The notes under the pieces: model-generated
Databases searched by the model: none
Seen by the model: only the letters and a program-made list of their open reading frames with translations
Told to the model about the DNA's origin: nothing
Translations under genes and position numbers: made by a program
Assembly (NCBI RefSeq): GCF_947179165.1
Contig: NC_077237.1
Coordinates: forward strand, 60,991,523 to 61,055,522
Source: Solanum dulcamara
Lineage: Eukaryota; Streptophyta; Magnoliopsida; Solanales; Solanaceae
Direction of reading: 5' to 3'
DNA length: 64,000 bases
Shown: positions 36,052-49,500 of the stretch, one piece after another
How the letters are laid out: each line of letters opens with the position of its first letter
How positions within the stretch are numbered: the first letter of the stretch is position 1

Positions 36052-37139
36052 AAATCCATTGTGAAAAAGTTCACGAGTTGAAGATTAAAGAACACTTCCA
36101 TTGAAGCTATTGTTTTTCATCTTCCACATCTGCAAATCTGGTATGTTACTCTACTTTTATGATTTTAAGCTTGATATTCTACATATGGTAAGAATTCCAT
36201 GCTTGATTCTTGAATATTTCAAAACCCACTTGCTAAAACTTAAAAATCTTGTGTGAAAAGGGTTTTCTATGATTGAAATTTCTAAATCTGAAATCCTCTC
36301 ATCTAGGTTTCCTATTTAGCATGAAAGAGTTGTTGTATCTCGCTTGAAATATTTACTTTTGGGTGACTTCTTAATAACCCATTGTGTTTACGTAATGCAT
36401 GAAAGTGTTCTATGATGGAATGGGTGACGTCATTCCTAAGGGAAAATTGACTCTTTGATTTTTGGGAAAATTTTTGTGAAAGAGTGGCCATGCCATGTAT
36501 TTGTGAACAAATTAGAGAGTTTTTACCTATGGTGAGATTGAAATTGCGAATGATTGTTCTTGAATTATGCTCACAAATTTCTTCATTACTTGCTTGTGTA
36601 TTCTTGAATCTCGATGACGAATGGGTTAATGCCTTTCTTAAGGGAAATCATACAAATGTGAAGATTGTTAATCCTTTGGAAAAGTGTGAGTACCCATTGA
36701 GTTGATTTATGATAGTATTAAACTAAATTTGGCCCATTTTAGGTCAAAAAAGGTGACCGTGAATCACCTTGCACTTCAGAATGGTTGCCCTAAGCTTCAC
36801 TAGCAACGTCAGTCAAACAAAAGAATTCATGTTCCCAAGACTTCATAGGCATTACACTTGTAAAATGCAGGTTTCCATTGACAAAATATCGGTGCAACAC
36901 CATTGCACCTAAAATGTTGCCACTTTTTTGCTTTTAAGCGGCACTTGAGTCGACGGCTGAAAATGTTGCATATGCAAATCGCCCATCAAATGCTGTCTTA
37001 ACTTGAGCTGTAACTACTTAACTCTGTTCCTCTCCCATATTTTTCTTTTTGTATCCTTGACTACTGTATTTACCTTTTCTCATATTTCAGAACCCATAAT
37101 TTTTTGGGGATGATATTTTCCTAACACACCTTGCTTTAA
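36052..37139 (+). other. Athila internal region upstream of the env-like gene
   Basis: Continues the Athila DNA broken by the Tekay element. The 73-residue frame at 36484-36705 has no family I recognise. In Athila elements a non-coding stretch usually separates pol from the env-like ORF, which fits. Confidence 0.45.
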
Positions 37140-38640
37140 GAAATGTCTGCTCGAAGAAGCCACTAAGATAGATAATCAAAGTTGCTTCATTAGCAAAGTC
37201 GAAAGATAAGTCACTTGTTGTGCAGTATTGGAGAACAAATTACCAAACATTGTTCACCAGTTCACTATTAGGGATTTGGTTACCTCTTGATGATGTGCGA
37301 GGGTTTATTTCAAAGGATTGGTAAATCAATTCTATGCTTCCTACCAAGATAGGTAGATGTTATGAATCACAATAGCCCTATAGATAAATTTCCCAATTTG
37401 CCATCATTAATGGTTAGAGGTGTCGAGATTGACATAACCCCAGTTGCTATCAATTCTCTTTTTTGGAGCGAGTAGATTGGAGATAGAGATTAATACACAA
37501 GAAATTTGGCAACAAAACATAGCCAAATGCAGTGAATATGTGAAATTATTACTTTAGGCAATCCTTCTTAGGCCTCCATAGGGGGAGATATCAGCCGTCA
37601 GCATCTAAACTTCGAGGCAAAGCTATGGTTGGACTTTATTTATACCCGAATCATGCCATCCAAAAATGACAAAAGAGTTGTCTATGAAGCAGCAATTCTC
37701 ATAACTTGTTTGATGTCAGGAATTCATGTTAATTATGAAATAGTGGCAACACAGATGTAAAGGAAAGCCCGCCAGAACAACCTCACAATACCTTTCCTTG
37801 TGTTGATAAGTAAGTTGTGTTAAGCAATAAATGAACCTTATTTCTTCTCAAATGCTTTGATAAAAGTTGTTGGTATGATTGAACTCAGTCGGAAGCAAGA
37901 CACTGAGCCCCCTCAAATCAGTAATAGAAGAATGCAGGCCTTTGAGGCATAAAGTACCCCACTCCATGCAGAGACAGAACCAGCCACGTAAGAGGAAGAG
38001 GACAGGTCATGGCCGCAACCTCTAACAAGAGACTTCAAACTAAGCGAGTGTCAGATGTTATGAAGAAGAACATCCTCTAATGAAATCTAGATATATAAAT
38101 TGGCCAAAAACCTTCCTACTATGATGCTGAACATTGTTGAGCGTTCTTTGAAAGGTCTGAATAAGAAGCTGGACATCTTGTGCAAATAAATTTACGTAAT
38201 GGAAGGAACAGTCACTACCTTCAAGTTGATATGTGCAAGTTGAAGGTAAAAGCAACTAGGCAATATTGAGAAGCACCTTGTACGGAGGACAGTGCAGCAT
38301 TTCAACACCCAAAAAAGGTCCTATTGACAAAATGCTAGAGAAAATGGGCATCAATCTAAATGAGGAATTGGGAAGTTAAGGAAGATTCAGAAAAAAGAGA
38401 AGGAAAATGTGCAGCAACCATTGCATGAATCCTTATTTACTACTAACCAATGCCATGGTGGAGTCAAAACTAATGTGCTAAAAGAGGCATAAGTGACTCT
38501 GTCCCCTCTTAATTTTGATGGCATTGAGTGAAATGCCTTGCTGAAGTTTGGGGTGCACAATGGGTATGATTGGTAGGTAGTCACCGAGATGTTATGAAAA
38601 GTTGTTACAAGTGGTTGAGAAGCGTTTATGCTTTCTTTTT
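37140..38640 (+). pseudogene. Athila env-like / 'putative plant transposon protein' region, broken
   Basis: Plus-strand frames, interrupted by many stops, give MSARRSH (37143), VRGVEIDITPVAINSLFWSE (about 37416), then after stops the best block, NFEAKLWLDFIYTRIMPSKN ... VVYEAAILITCLMSGIHVNY (about 37609-37740), RQNNLTIPFLVLISKLC, and IERSL-like ERSLKGLNKKLDILCK near 38140. I recall this order (RG..I..S..AIN......W...L..R.MPS.ND......A.LL.C...G..INVG.II......) from the env-like third ORF of Athila elements and from proteins named 'putative plant transposon protein' in Solanaceae. Its function is unproven. No transmembrane segment is recognisable in this decayed copy. Confidence 0.7.
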
Positions 38641-39199
38641 ATGGCAAAAAATATTTTTGTATTAAAGTTGTATAGATTTTGTTGTTATTTCAATATTTTT
38701 TGAAGATGTGGTTGTGTTTAGAAATTGGGTTTGTTCTACATTGTACTATTAGTTTATACCCCGTGATTGATTTGCGCTTAGTTCCTTTTTACAGACCTTG
38801 TTCTCACAATAAATTTATGGTGCATGATACAAAATCTTCTCGGTAAATAGTAGTCACTCAAATAAACTCCAAGGATTTTCTTTATACCAGGGTTCTTTCC
38901 TAAGAAGCAAAATTTTATTTTTATTTTCTTTTGCCTTCTTGACTCCTTTTTGTGTCGAATCGGGTTGGTTCTTTCCAATGATAGATTTTGAGATGTTTTG
39001 CTTTATGAAAAAATCAAGTTTTAGTGTTTAATTGGGTCTTTTGTCATACCTCTTACATGAGGAACCACCAAAAAAAATTGTAATTGACAAAGGTAAAAAA
39101 TTTCTAATGAGTTTTCTTGGGAAAAACAAATTGAAAGGCAATCTCTTGTCATGGTTTGTACATTTTTTATTTGGCTTCATGACTTATAAGTGGCAATAT
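38641..39199. other. Unassigned AT-rich DNA between elements
   Basis: No gene. A weak resemblance exists between 38862-38980 and 58738-58835 ('ccaaggattttctttatac' against 'caaggatctttttcatg', both followed by a 'gattcgacc'-like word, inverted in spacing). Not enough to name a family. Confidence 0.3.
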
Positions 39200-40072
39200 T
39201 GTGACAACCCAAGCTAGACCCTAGACGGGACACGGTGATTAGAATCCCAAAGGACTCCAATCAAGTCTCTTAGCATACATAGCATGACATAATCAATATG
39301 AAATCAATAATAGACATAAATGCAAAAAATAGTCTCAAAACATAGAATCTCGAATATAGTAGAATTCAAACATAATAGATGAATGACTTAAACATACCAT
39401 TCTAGTCTAAACATTTCTCTACTAAATTAGATGAGGCATACGACAAGTGCTATCTTACCAAAATCTTGAAAGTAAAATAGTCTGAACATAAGAAAAGACA
39501 TAGAGGTAATGCCCTCGAAACATGAGGACTTACCAAAGCAAACTAACTCCGAGTAGAAGATCAGATACTAGCACATGGAGGAAGGGGAATGTTATGACCT
39601 ATATTATGAGACAATATAGGCAAAATTATGCTTTAGTACATGAAATGTACTAAGTATGTGAGAAATATGCATAACATGAATAAACATACATAGTAAACAT
39701 GAACATGTGATGCATGACTAATTAACTTGAAAAGTGTGAAGTAAAACATGAAAACATATAATAAGGTCAATGCATCATAAAACATTATTTAAGAGATTGT
39801 AAGAAAACATAGTCATTTTGTGGAAAATGGGTCGTACCCGACACTAAAACCATGTGAGCTATAACATGGTGTCCGGTGTAACTCCTACACTGAAAAAAGA
39901 GAGTCTACTTGCTAAGGTAGACTCTGTATCATAACATCATGAGCTATATGTGGATACACTAGCTAAGCCATTTACGACAACCTCCAAGGGGAAACGTAGT
40001 TAGGGACTAAAGATGCTACTAGAAATTCCCTTACAAAGCCTCTACCCCAAAGTCCTCTCGATGCTAAGTTAT
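39200..40072 (-). mobile_element. LTR fragment of Tekay-related element X
   Basis: It starts TGTGACAACCCAAGC, close to the LTR starts at 53579 (TGTCACGACCCAAGC) and 58638, and keeps the shared 'gagctataacatgg' and 'ctatatgtggatacactagc' words also seen in the LTRs of 26713-36051. It stops at 40072, where the next chromovirus begins. The missing right part of this LTR lies within the deletion at 53142/53143. It is best explained as the 3' LTR of element X. Confidence 0.7.
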
Positions 40073-43000
40073 TGTCACAACCCAACTCCGTAGGCCGCGA
40101 CTGGGGTCTGACCTGAACCCCCGTATACATGTCTATCAGGTGTGGTTGAGTCAAACTACAAATAACATAATACCATGCAACAGAACCCTGTTAGGTGATA
40201 ACATTTTCATAAACCAGTAGCCTCTTTTATTTGTGTCGCATCATTAAAAGTGCACGCAAGCCGATAAGGCTGTCATAATATAATAACACGTACCATACAT
40301 CATGTAGACCCAACTGAACCAAACTAACATACACAATCCAGATATACATGTTTGCAGACCTCTAAATATATTAATGACAGCATATGGCGGGACAGGCCCC
40401 CCGCCGTACCCCTGAATAAACAAAAATAATGATATACATCAGCAGTCAGTGCGAAAGCTAGGCTACGATACAATGGAGCCTCTTCTAGATGAGCTGAATG
40501 GAATCCTAAGCTGACAGACTCCCAACACCTATATTTGTACATGCGGGCATGAAATGCAGCCTCCCAAGAAAAGGGGTTCAATATGACATATGTACTGAGT
40601 ATGTAAAACATAACTGAGATAATAACTAAAACAGGTATGCAAGAAATCAAGTATAGCATTTAGTAGGGTACTATACCTTCACCTCATAAAATAAAGTAAT
40701 GTATACCATTATCACATACCGTATCCGGCCCTCTCAGGGACTCGGTGTTACAAATACATTATTTATCATGATAGGTATATGCATATTATTAGCGGTGTGG
40801 AACATACAACTCGATCTATATATATAACAAGTTAGTGCCGAGGAGAATTCGGCCCGATCCATACATATAATATATTAGGGCTGAGGAATATATGGCACTA
40901 TCCCTATACATATAATACATTAATACCGAGGAACGTATGGCCCAATACCTATACATATAATATGTTAGTGCCGAGGAATGTACGGCCCAATCCCTATATA
41001 ATATAATAATGCATATACGTGCACGTAAACCCTTGTAATATATTAGACATCTCCCGAATATCATATAAGATGTGTCAAAGAGTCTTTAGGTATAGGAGCT
41101 TACTCCTCCAATTATTATTCAGCATATAGAAGGCTCGAGGAATAGGAGTTGAACCACTTTGAGAAGCCTAACCTCAGAAGTGAGTACAATTCATGATTTA
41201 TACCCGAAACCTATAATGAAATCACCTCTAACTCATATCATATATCGCTTTACTTACCTTAACTATTTCAAGAGAAGGAAGGAATAGCTTTAACGTGTAC
41301 TACTTTTCATCATGTAGAAGATTTACAAGTCCATAACTCAACTATCGCAGAAGTTCTAATATCGAGAAGTGAATAAGATTAACGAATCATACTGGGGGTT
41401 CTATAAATGGAATTACCCCCATATTTCATATCCACATCATATTTAAGACTAAGACATGCCAAGAGAAGGAATAAACTTTACATATACTACTTTTCAGCAT
41501 ATGGAAGACTTGAGGAATGGGAGCTTAACTACTTTAAGAGTCTTAATATTCAGAAGTGAACACGAATTATGAATCATAAATCATATTCAGAGCTCATGAA
41601 TATAATTACCCCAGGCTTCATACACATATCATTTGTCACTTAAATCTAAGACATGCCTAAAAAAAAGATAGGCTTTACATACCTCGTACGGGTTACCCTT
41701 TGTCACGTTCGCTTCGTCGTCCTTTGAACCTATTCAACACGGAAGTAATACGAATATCAACCACTCTTGGCTTTCCAGCATCTTAAATTGCACCTTAGTA
41801 TTTATGGAACCTATTTCCTCGTTCGTCTCCTCGACTAGTTCTTTAATTAGTTAAAGCATTACCAGAAATTAGACAGCACCTCCCCTATAACATGCCCTAT
41901 ACGAATTTCCAATTACATACCTAAGTACTACAGTCAACCAACAATAATAAACTGCTTCTCATATACATACAAAACATGGCAACATTACACAATACCAACT
42001 CAAACTAACTTGCTGAAAATTACGATACCAAATTAGGGTATCTAGTTTTTATTTTTTAAAACCTTTAATTATACGACATGAGGGGTCATGTGTCTACAAC
42101 CAGAAGCACCGATGACCTATTCAGACCATATTCCATCCCTAAAACACACCACCACACGCTTGCAGCAGCACACCACAAGCACAACACTTGACTTCGACGA
42201 TAATTCAACTATAACAACTCCAATTTAGATTGTCTTCAATGTCAAGCATTTATATGACATTTTCAAGTTTACATCCACCTATAGGGTGTGTAACACACTC
42301 CATAACAATACCATAAATTCCAAATTGAAAGGAGAAACCTTACCTTACCCGAAATTGGCCAAAACTGCCAAATTGTGACTCGGAACTTCTCTAAATGTGC
42401 TAAAATTGCGCGGACTATTTGTATCACTTCCTTGCTGACCCAAAATGGAATTTTATGTTTTCAAACACCATTATATAAACTTGGTACACCTTAAATAATT
42501 AATTCATGGAATGAAAGTTGGAGGCTCACCTTTTGGAGACCAAACCCGTAGCTCCCTTTTCTTGCCCTCCAACATTTTTCTCTTCAAGTTTCTAAGTGTA
42601 GGGCTGAAGAAATGAATCCGTAGACATCGTATTATACATATATACATCTCCCCATGATTAAGGAACACCGTAATTAAGTAGTTCACAGAGATAAACTTGG
42701 AAACTTACCTTAGTTTCCTCTTAAACCATGGTTGCCCTCCTTTCTTCTCTACGTTTCTCTCTTCTTTTGGCTGAAGTTTGTATAAGAAATGAAGTTAATA
42801 GTCACCTAACATACATATATATGTCAGATTTGGAGGTGAAACATGTTATCTCCATAGGGTGCCACATGTCCAGCCCCAATTGGGCCACGTATCCATGTCA
42901 TGGCTCCTAGGCTGCCACGTGTCCTTGGTGGGGTCCACTCCCAAATAGGTGGGTCACCTACTTAACCCCAAGTAGGTGGATCACCTTCTGCCATGTGGAA

Positions 43001-43377
43001 ATTTCCTAGGCTTCCAAGTGGTGCCTCCTCGTGCTTCCACATGTCGTTCTCTCCTCCTCCGCGTGGGTTTGTAATCTCGTTTTATTTTAAGAATCCATGT
43101 AATCCTTTCTATGTAAGCTTGGTATGTAGTCTAGTGGCTTGGGTATGTAAGACTTCTAAATTAGTAGCTTACATAGGTAAGTCAAGTCCTACGACTCCTT
43201 ACTTGGCCTCCAATGCTTTCCTACTTCTCATGACCCTCTTTCCAACTTTTCCTACTATGGGGCATCACATTCTTTTTTATTTAGAGTTGTTTGATCGCGT
43301 AGTAAATTATCCGGCTCACTTCATAACTTCTAAGAATCTTAAGATACATTATGAGCTTAAGAGTGTGGGGTATAACA
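40073..43377 (-). mobile_element. 3' LTR (3305 bp)
   Basis: TGTCACAACCCAACTCC ... GTGTGGGGTATAACA on the plus strand. This is the only complete, uninterrupted LTR of this family in the window and the yardstick for the others. It holds a 45-bp minisatellite (40831-41005), a CACGTG core at 42916-42921, and TATA-like tacatatatatgtc near 42812. The 241-residue plus frame at 42993-43718 runs out of the LTR into antisense integrase and is not a gene. Confidence 0.88.
40831..41005. repeat. 45-bp minisatellite, four units, in the 3' LTR
   Basis: Units begin at about 40831 (43 bp), 40874, 40919 and 40964, each of the form 'gttagtgccgaggaacgtac' followed by 'ggcccgatccctatacatat' and 'aatac'. Since 45 is a multiple of three, the minus strand reads as a 15-residue repeat (chance coding). 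The 5' LTR has five units at 52256-52476. Confidence 0.88.
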
Positions 43378-43390
43378 TCCTTCCCCCCTT
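43378..43390 (-). other. Polypurine tract
   Basis: Minus strand AAGGGGGGAAGGA directly before the LTR start TGTTATACCCC. A well-kept primer for plus-strand synthesis in an element that otherwise lacks its genes. Confidence 0.75.
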
Positions 43391-44300
43391 TATATCATTT
43401 CTCAACCCATTTAGGGGTTTAGATCATCTCTATATATATAGGGAGAAGGTACGATATCTTTTCTCTACGTCTCTTTTGGCGCCCCAGGTCATTCCTTCTT
43501 CGATTTTGGTTTTGCCACAATATCTTGATGGAAGGCATGTCTTTAGTTCGCAAAATTCTAATGTGCCGATCCAAGATGGCAATAGGTTATTCTTTATAGG
43601 ATCACTCTTCCATTTCGTGGACATTATTTATGGGACATACTCTGGGTGTCTCATCAGTACCCTGGCGAAGCATCCCTATATGATGGAGTGGGTGTATAGT
43701 TTCCAAATCAGGTGGTAAACTCAACTTACCGGCAACTTTGTCCACCTTACGAGCAACTTGATAAGGTCTAATGTATCTTGGGCTAAGTTTCCTTTCCTCA
43801 CCGAATCTTATTACTCCCTTTCTGGGTGACCTTGTTACGAATACCCAATCATCAATTTGACCTCTGAATTTGATGTTAATTATCCATATATTATTTCTGC
43901 CGACTCTGGGCTGCTAGTCAACGAGTTGCTTAATCATGTCTGGGCCTACTAGCTTAGTCTTTTTAATATCGACCCAACCAATAAGGGACTTACGCGTTCT
44001 ACCCTACCAATATGGTACGGGGTCATTGGGATACTGGAGTGGTAGCTATTATTTTAGGCAACTTGATAACTGATAGATAATCATCCAAGCTACCTTCGAA
44101 GTTAACAACACTAGCTCATGACACATCTTTATAGCCGCTTTGAGTTTTGTGTATCATTAGATGGCATAATTCCGAAGGAGTTTGGTGCATAAACTCGCCA
44201 TCCTATAGTAACCAGCTAGTTCTGCCCGTCTTACTTAAACCATTTCACAATTTTCCTTACTCCTGCTTGTAACCCTCTAGACACATTACTTTATGTCATT
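43391..44300 (-). pseudogene. Integrase C-terminus and chromodomain relic
   Basis: The chromodomain equivalent of 2840-3070 is readable at about 43470-43640 on the minus strand: an SYKE-stop-PIAILDRHIRI segment, a shift, then EEGMTWGA. Farther right, antisense matches to the integrase C-terminus ('cgagcaacttgataaggtc' = DLIKLL-like after decay; 'aagtttcctttcctcaccga') continue to about 44100. Stops occur in every frame. Confidence 0.6.
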
Positions 44301-46140
44301 CTTTACCTTTACAAGAATATAAGAGGGTATCAGGAATATCTTAGCGTTGTCTCTCTAGTTATCATATTTTACCTTGCCTTTTTCTCTCTTATCCTACAAT
44401 CGATGTCGGGATAGATCCTTGATCCAACCATGGCCATGTCTTACTTTGTCATAGTACTAATCCCATCTCGATAGTTGACTCAACCCATCTTTGCACCTTT
44501 ATGTCACATATCCAAAATATCCTAACTTCTTTTACCACATACTTCCTTACTTGGCCCTATACTTAACATATACAATCATAGATTATCTAACCATTCTGAT
44601 AGAACTTGTATAAAGTGGATGTAATCCTTTCATCTCCTAATTTATTCTGTTGTACTTACCTTCTTCACATTCAGACTTGCTCGTCCTACCTTGTCGCACT
44701 TCTTTCTTTTCCCTTATTCATCTTTCGTTCTTTTCATCTCCTACCAAAGGAGGCTTTTTATTCCTTTTCCTTGGTTATTTATCTATCGCTACATCCTTTG
44801 CGACCAACTCCATAGCCAACATTTTGGCTTTTGGTCTAGCCTGATATCATTATCCTTCGTAGTATCTCTTGAGTTATTCAATATCCTTTCATTGCTATAC
44901 CCCTTTCTTTTCATACGCACCTACCTTCTAGCGTTATGTCATTTGAGGTCTTGTTAAACCTTCTTAACATTGCCTTACTTACCATTCTGACTTCTATCTA
45001 ATTATTGGTGTCTTCCAGACCATCCTAACTTGGTTCAGTCTGGATTCTTATTGAAACTTAAACGTCCATCTCAAATATTTTACCCTATCAATTGCCTTCA
45101 CCTTATCTTTGAAATTTTCTCCTTGACTTCCCCCCTTTAGTTCGTACTCATATTCAGTTCATGACATCTCTCTGGGGTGCTTCTATGAGAATTTCTCTCT
45201 CCAATTAGTTGGTGGAGAAATAATAAACTGTTATCCTAGAGCACTTTCCAACCACCGTTAGAAAAACTAGAATCCCTTAAGCCATCACAGTACTTCTTAA
45301 CATTTGACCCACATGGTCTTCCTCTGAGTTTATCCTCGAGTCATGAACAACTTTTCTAATTTACAACTAAGAGTTGGGGCTTGTCACTTTTAAAGAAAAG
45401 TGAAACTTAATTGCTTGACGTCTTACCCTTCAACCTGAACCCCTCTTCATTTTTTTTGTTTCCTACGGCGCAAATACGGTTGGAGATACCGTGGTCTGAA
45501 CTTTACTGCCCAGATAGGCTTTTGTTTCTTTGAAATAAAATTCCCCAAGTAAAAAGGGTGCCCCTTATCGACGACATGGAGAGTACCTCCTACAACTTTA
45601 GTTAAACATAATAGGGGTACTCGGTATCAACTTCCAAGACATACTAGGAATCTATGTTTCATTCCCTTTCCTAGTTCTGGGAAAATTTTGGCAGAGTTTC
45701 CCCTATACCCTTTACTATCCCACAACCTGCACGCAGAAAATACCAACAATGCATCACAGGGCCAACATATATGTATATTCATATCATCTCACAGCCACAC
45801 AGGGCTTTCAATATCCTCTCATATCAAAGCCATATAGGGCTTTCAATATCAACCATAATAATGTGTAAACAATGGACTAACCTCGTATATCCAACTTCGA
45901 ACCGCATCTGTTGCACTTTCCTGTCTACTTTTCCCTTCAATTTTTAACTTTACCTTTCAATCACATATCAATACCTTACCCAACAGATCTCTTTCGTGCC
46001 TTTACTTACCTGCGTACTTTGTAACTCCCCATGTCGTCACTTACCTCCTCCTGTTGATGTCGTCCTCATACTAAAGTCCAAGGTTAGTATAAGGAATTTT
46101 TCCTATGACTCAGATTTATAGCACAATCTCAGATGTGAAA
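44301..46140 (-). other. Non-coding internal region
   Basis: Pyrimidine-rich on the plus strand (short frames at 44606-44957 reflect this), with no gag, protease or RT motif on either strand. A direct repeat of 'atatcaaagccatatagggctttcaatatc' type occurs near 45785-45850. It occupies the place of gag-pol, so this is either replacement sequence of a non-autonomous element or coding DNA beyond recognition. Confidence 0.5.
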
Positions 46141-46268
46141 GAAAAGTAGCATCCTAAATGTCTTGTAGCCTCCTGTTTATAGATGTTTCATGCAACACAT
46201 TGATAATCAAGACTCTACTAGATACGGTCTATAGACACTCTAAGGACGAACTGCTCTGATACCACTTC
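46141..46268 (-). other. Leader and perfect tRNA-iMet primer-binding site
   Basis: Minus strand TGGTATCAGAGC at 46253-46264 is an exact initiator-Met PBS, four bases inside the LTR end. The adjoining leader has plus-strand 'gactctactagatacggtc' (46211) and 'tgtagcctcctgtttatag' (46164), in register with the leaders of the other two chromoviruses. The PBS fixes orientation and the 5' LTR boundary at 46269. Confidence 0.88.
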
Positions 46269-46543
46269 TGTCACGATCCAACCCCGTAGGCCATGACTGG
46301 GTCTGATCTGAACCCCCATATATATGTCTATCAGTTGTGGTCGAGTCAAACTATAAATAACATAATACCATGCAATAAAACCCTATTGGGTGATAACATT
46401 TTCATAAACTAGTAGCCTCTTTCATTTGTGTCACATCATGAAAGGGCATGCAAGCCGAAAAGGCTGCCATAACATAATAACACCTACCATACATCATGTA
46501 GACCCAACTAAACCAAACTTATATACTTAACCCACATATACAT
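46269..46543 (-). mobile_element. 5' LTR, first part
   Basis: TGTCACGATCCAACCCC onward matches 40073-40343. Interrupted at 46543/46544 by the Tat/Ogre-type LTR, whose left target copy TACAT is 46539-46543. Confidence 0.85.
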
Positions 46544-49500
46544 TGTCGCACCCTATTTTCGAACGGATCGAAATAGTTCACAACATAAAAAAATGGCTAT
46601 GCCTCTAATTTTTGAAATTGTTTGTTTAGAGTCGTCACCTAATTTTAAGGAAAATATTAGAAAAACCATTGTAAATGTAAACTCTGTTTTGATTTGCGAA
46701 ACCTGTGAGATTCTAAGTAAGGGTTTTAGTTACTCGAGGGGAAGGTATTAGGCATCCTTCAGAGCCTATCCGAAAATAGTCCTTAAATTTAGTTTTAGAA
46801 AAATGATTAGGGATATTTATTCATTTTTGTTTATTTTAGAAATATTAAGAAAAAGGGTTTTCATTAAATTTGAGAAAAAAGGTAAAAATATAAGGTATGT
46901 CATATATATACGTCTTATATATGAATGAACCAAATTTAATAATAAATATTTTATTGAATAGTAAAAATAAATAATAAATAATATACTTAAAATATATAAA
47001 AAATTTATATATGAAAATGCAAATGTATACTTTAAAATCATTTAAATAAATAAACTTACCTAATTTATGATAACTAAAATGAATGTCTAATATTAGCAAT
47101 AGTTATTTTATTTGTAATCATGATAAAAGAAAATAAATAAAAAAGTGAACAAGATAATAGACAAGTGTAGATATATGGATATATAATATGTTGTAAATCT
47201 AATTTGGGTGAAATCTCTAATAAGATTAAGGATGCCAACAATCATTGAGTTTTAAAATATTAAATTATCCCAAATATATATACAAACAAAAATATTTAAA
47301 GGTCGACAGGAAATAAAATTATCTACGTTCTTATTTTCTTCGGATCAGCGCCGGCTCATTAATCGGAAGACAAAATATATAAAGTTTTTGTCATTTTTCT
47401 GCTCGGGTCAACTTTCATCATTTCCGAAGGGCCTAATTACCCCTACCCCTCTTAAGTTTATTTATTATTATAATCCTAAAGCGATCTAAAAGAAATAATA
47501 AAAACTAACGTCCTAAGGGTGTCTAACGTCCCAACTTAATATCCAAGAGGCATTGGATGTACTATTAGGGTAGGTGTTAGACTAAAGAAAATGTAGGTTT
47601 CTTAATTAGACACATCGCCAAACAAAACTGATGGGACGAGCAATTAGCACATAAAATCTCAAATAAGCCTCTAGATTAATTAATTAGCATGCTTGAAAAC
47701 ACAGATAAATAGTGAAAGTTGAAATAATTATGTGTGTGTACATACAATCAAATATACGAGATTTAATGCAAAAATTCAAACATGATAAAATAACGACATT
47801 CTTGATAATTTTTTAATTATTAACTAATAATATTTATAAATCCTATAATATGATTTTAGTTAATAACATGTTGAAGATTTATTAAAATACTATAGATATG
47901 ATTTCAAAAAATGGAATAACATGATAAAACATTTATTAGAAGCCTATGGGCATGACTTTTACGCATAGTATTATAAAAAATATTTATGAAAACCTACAAA
48001 CATGATATTTATTTAATTGGTATGTTAGAATTATAATACATATATAAATGATTTTTTATACGATAAAATATGTTAAAAGATATTGTTAGGTCCCATTGAC
48101 CTAATAGGCTCGAAATATTCTTACCGACATGATTTTATATATTTGAAATAATATTAAATCTTATAAACATGATATCTAAGTGATTAACATATTAAAAAAT
48201 ATTAATTAACAATAATATAAGCATGATATATTAAAATTATAAAATCCCGTAACCATAATTTCTAGATAAAGTATACACTGGAATATTTATTTAATCCTAT
48301 AGGTATAATTTCCTTATGAATCAATATGATGAAAATATTTATAATCTTACAAGCATAATTTAATTTCTATAAAATACTAAAATATTCATTAACTCCTATA
48401 GACATGATTTGCTATATGATATTCAACATAAGATCTCATGCACGTGATTTCCAAATGACTAGCATGTTAAAAATATTAATTAAAATATTTAAACATGACA
48501 TAATTAAAATTGTAAATCCAATGAACATGATGTCTACACAAAATGGCATTTAAATCTAAATATGATTATTACTACATTCAAAATTATTTAGTAAATCCTA
48601 CATATATAATGTCTAGATAATTAATATGATAAAGCTATTATTTGAAACTATATTCATGGTTTTAGTTTTAAAGTACAGGTTATAATGTGGAAATATCATC
48701 AAAGTAATTATTAAATGAGATTTTTCATAAACAAAAATAACACATAAAATAAATAAATTATTTTTTTCTTAACATGCATGATGATAAACGATATTTAACG
48801 AACTACTCTTAGATCATTTTTATTATTATTTTTAATATATAAAGTAAACATCTTTAAAAAAATATAAAATTTTACATCGTGAATAAATGGACCTAAACAT
48901 GTGGAAATGAGTAGTATAACTAGATCACATGCATTCAAACACATATAAATTTATGATGAACTAAAAAATAAATAAATAAAGCAAGTAGCAAGTATATCCC
49001 CTCCCTATATATTTTCCCCAATTTTCATTATTTATATAGAGAATTACTTACAAAATTATTACAAAAACCGCATAGAGAAACAAACAAATAAAGTAACATA
49101 AATTACAAATAAAAATTCGAAGTAGAATAATAAAATTTCGGATCCCCGGTCCAGGCGAACTCTTCTTGTCTTGAACTTTAAAGTTCAAATCCTGCTAAAG
49201 CATAAGGAAAATACAAGCAATATACAAATATGTAGCGATATATCATGATTATACAATCTTACTACAACAAAGCAAACAAACAAAGCAAGAACATATTTCA
49301 AAATAATAAACTAATATATTGAGGAAAATGGACTAACCCGGATACTTCAGCTAGATAGGTAAATAGAAATCTAAACCTCAATACTAAACACTAGAAATAA
49401 AATATTGAAGTGTGCAAACAACTCTTTCTTTTTGTGTTTTTTTTTTGTTTGTTTGAGTGTTAAGAATGTGAAGTAAGATATTTTCCTTCTCTTTCAATCC

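Noticed and set aside
40831..41005. CRISPR-like array
   Set aside because: Units are directly adjacent with no unique spacers, and lie in a plant LTR.
40816..41064. A 15-residue repeat protein on the minus strand (and again at 52202-52426)
   Set aside because: The 45-bp minisatellite is a multiple of three, so any open frame repeats; the frame starts and stops at the array edges.
42993..43718. 241-residue open frame on the plus strand
   Set aside because: It crosses the LTR end at 43377 into antisense chromodomain sequence; it has no start context and no family resemblance.
44301..46140. Captured host gene in the short chromovirus interior
   Set aside because: No frame over 90 residues carries a recognisable domain, and I see no exon-like pattern.
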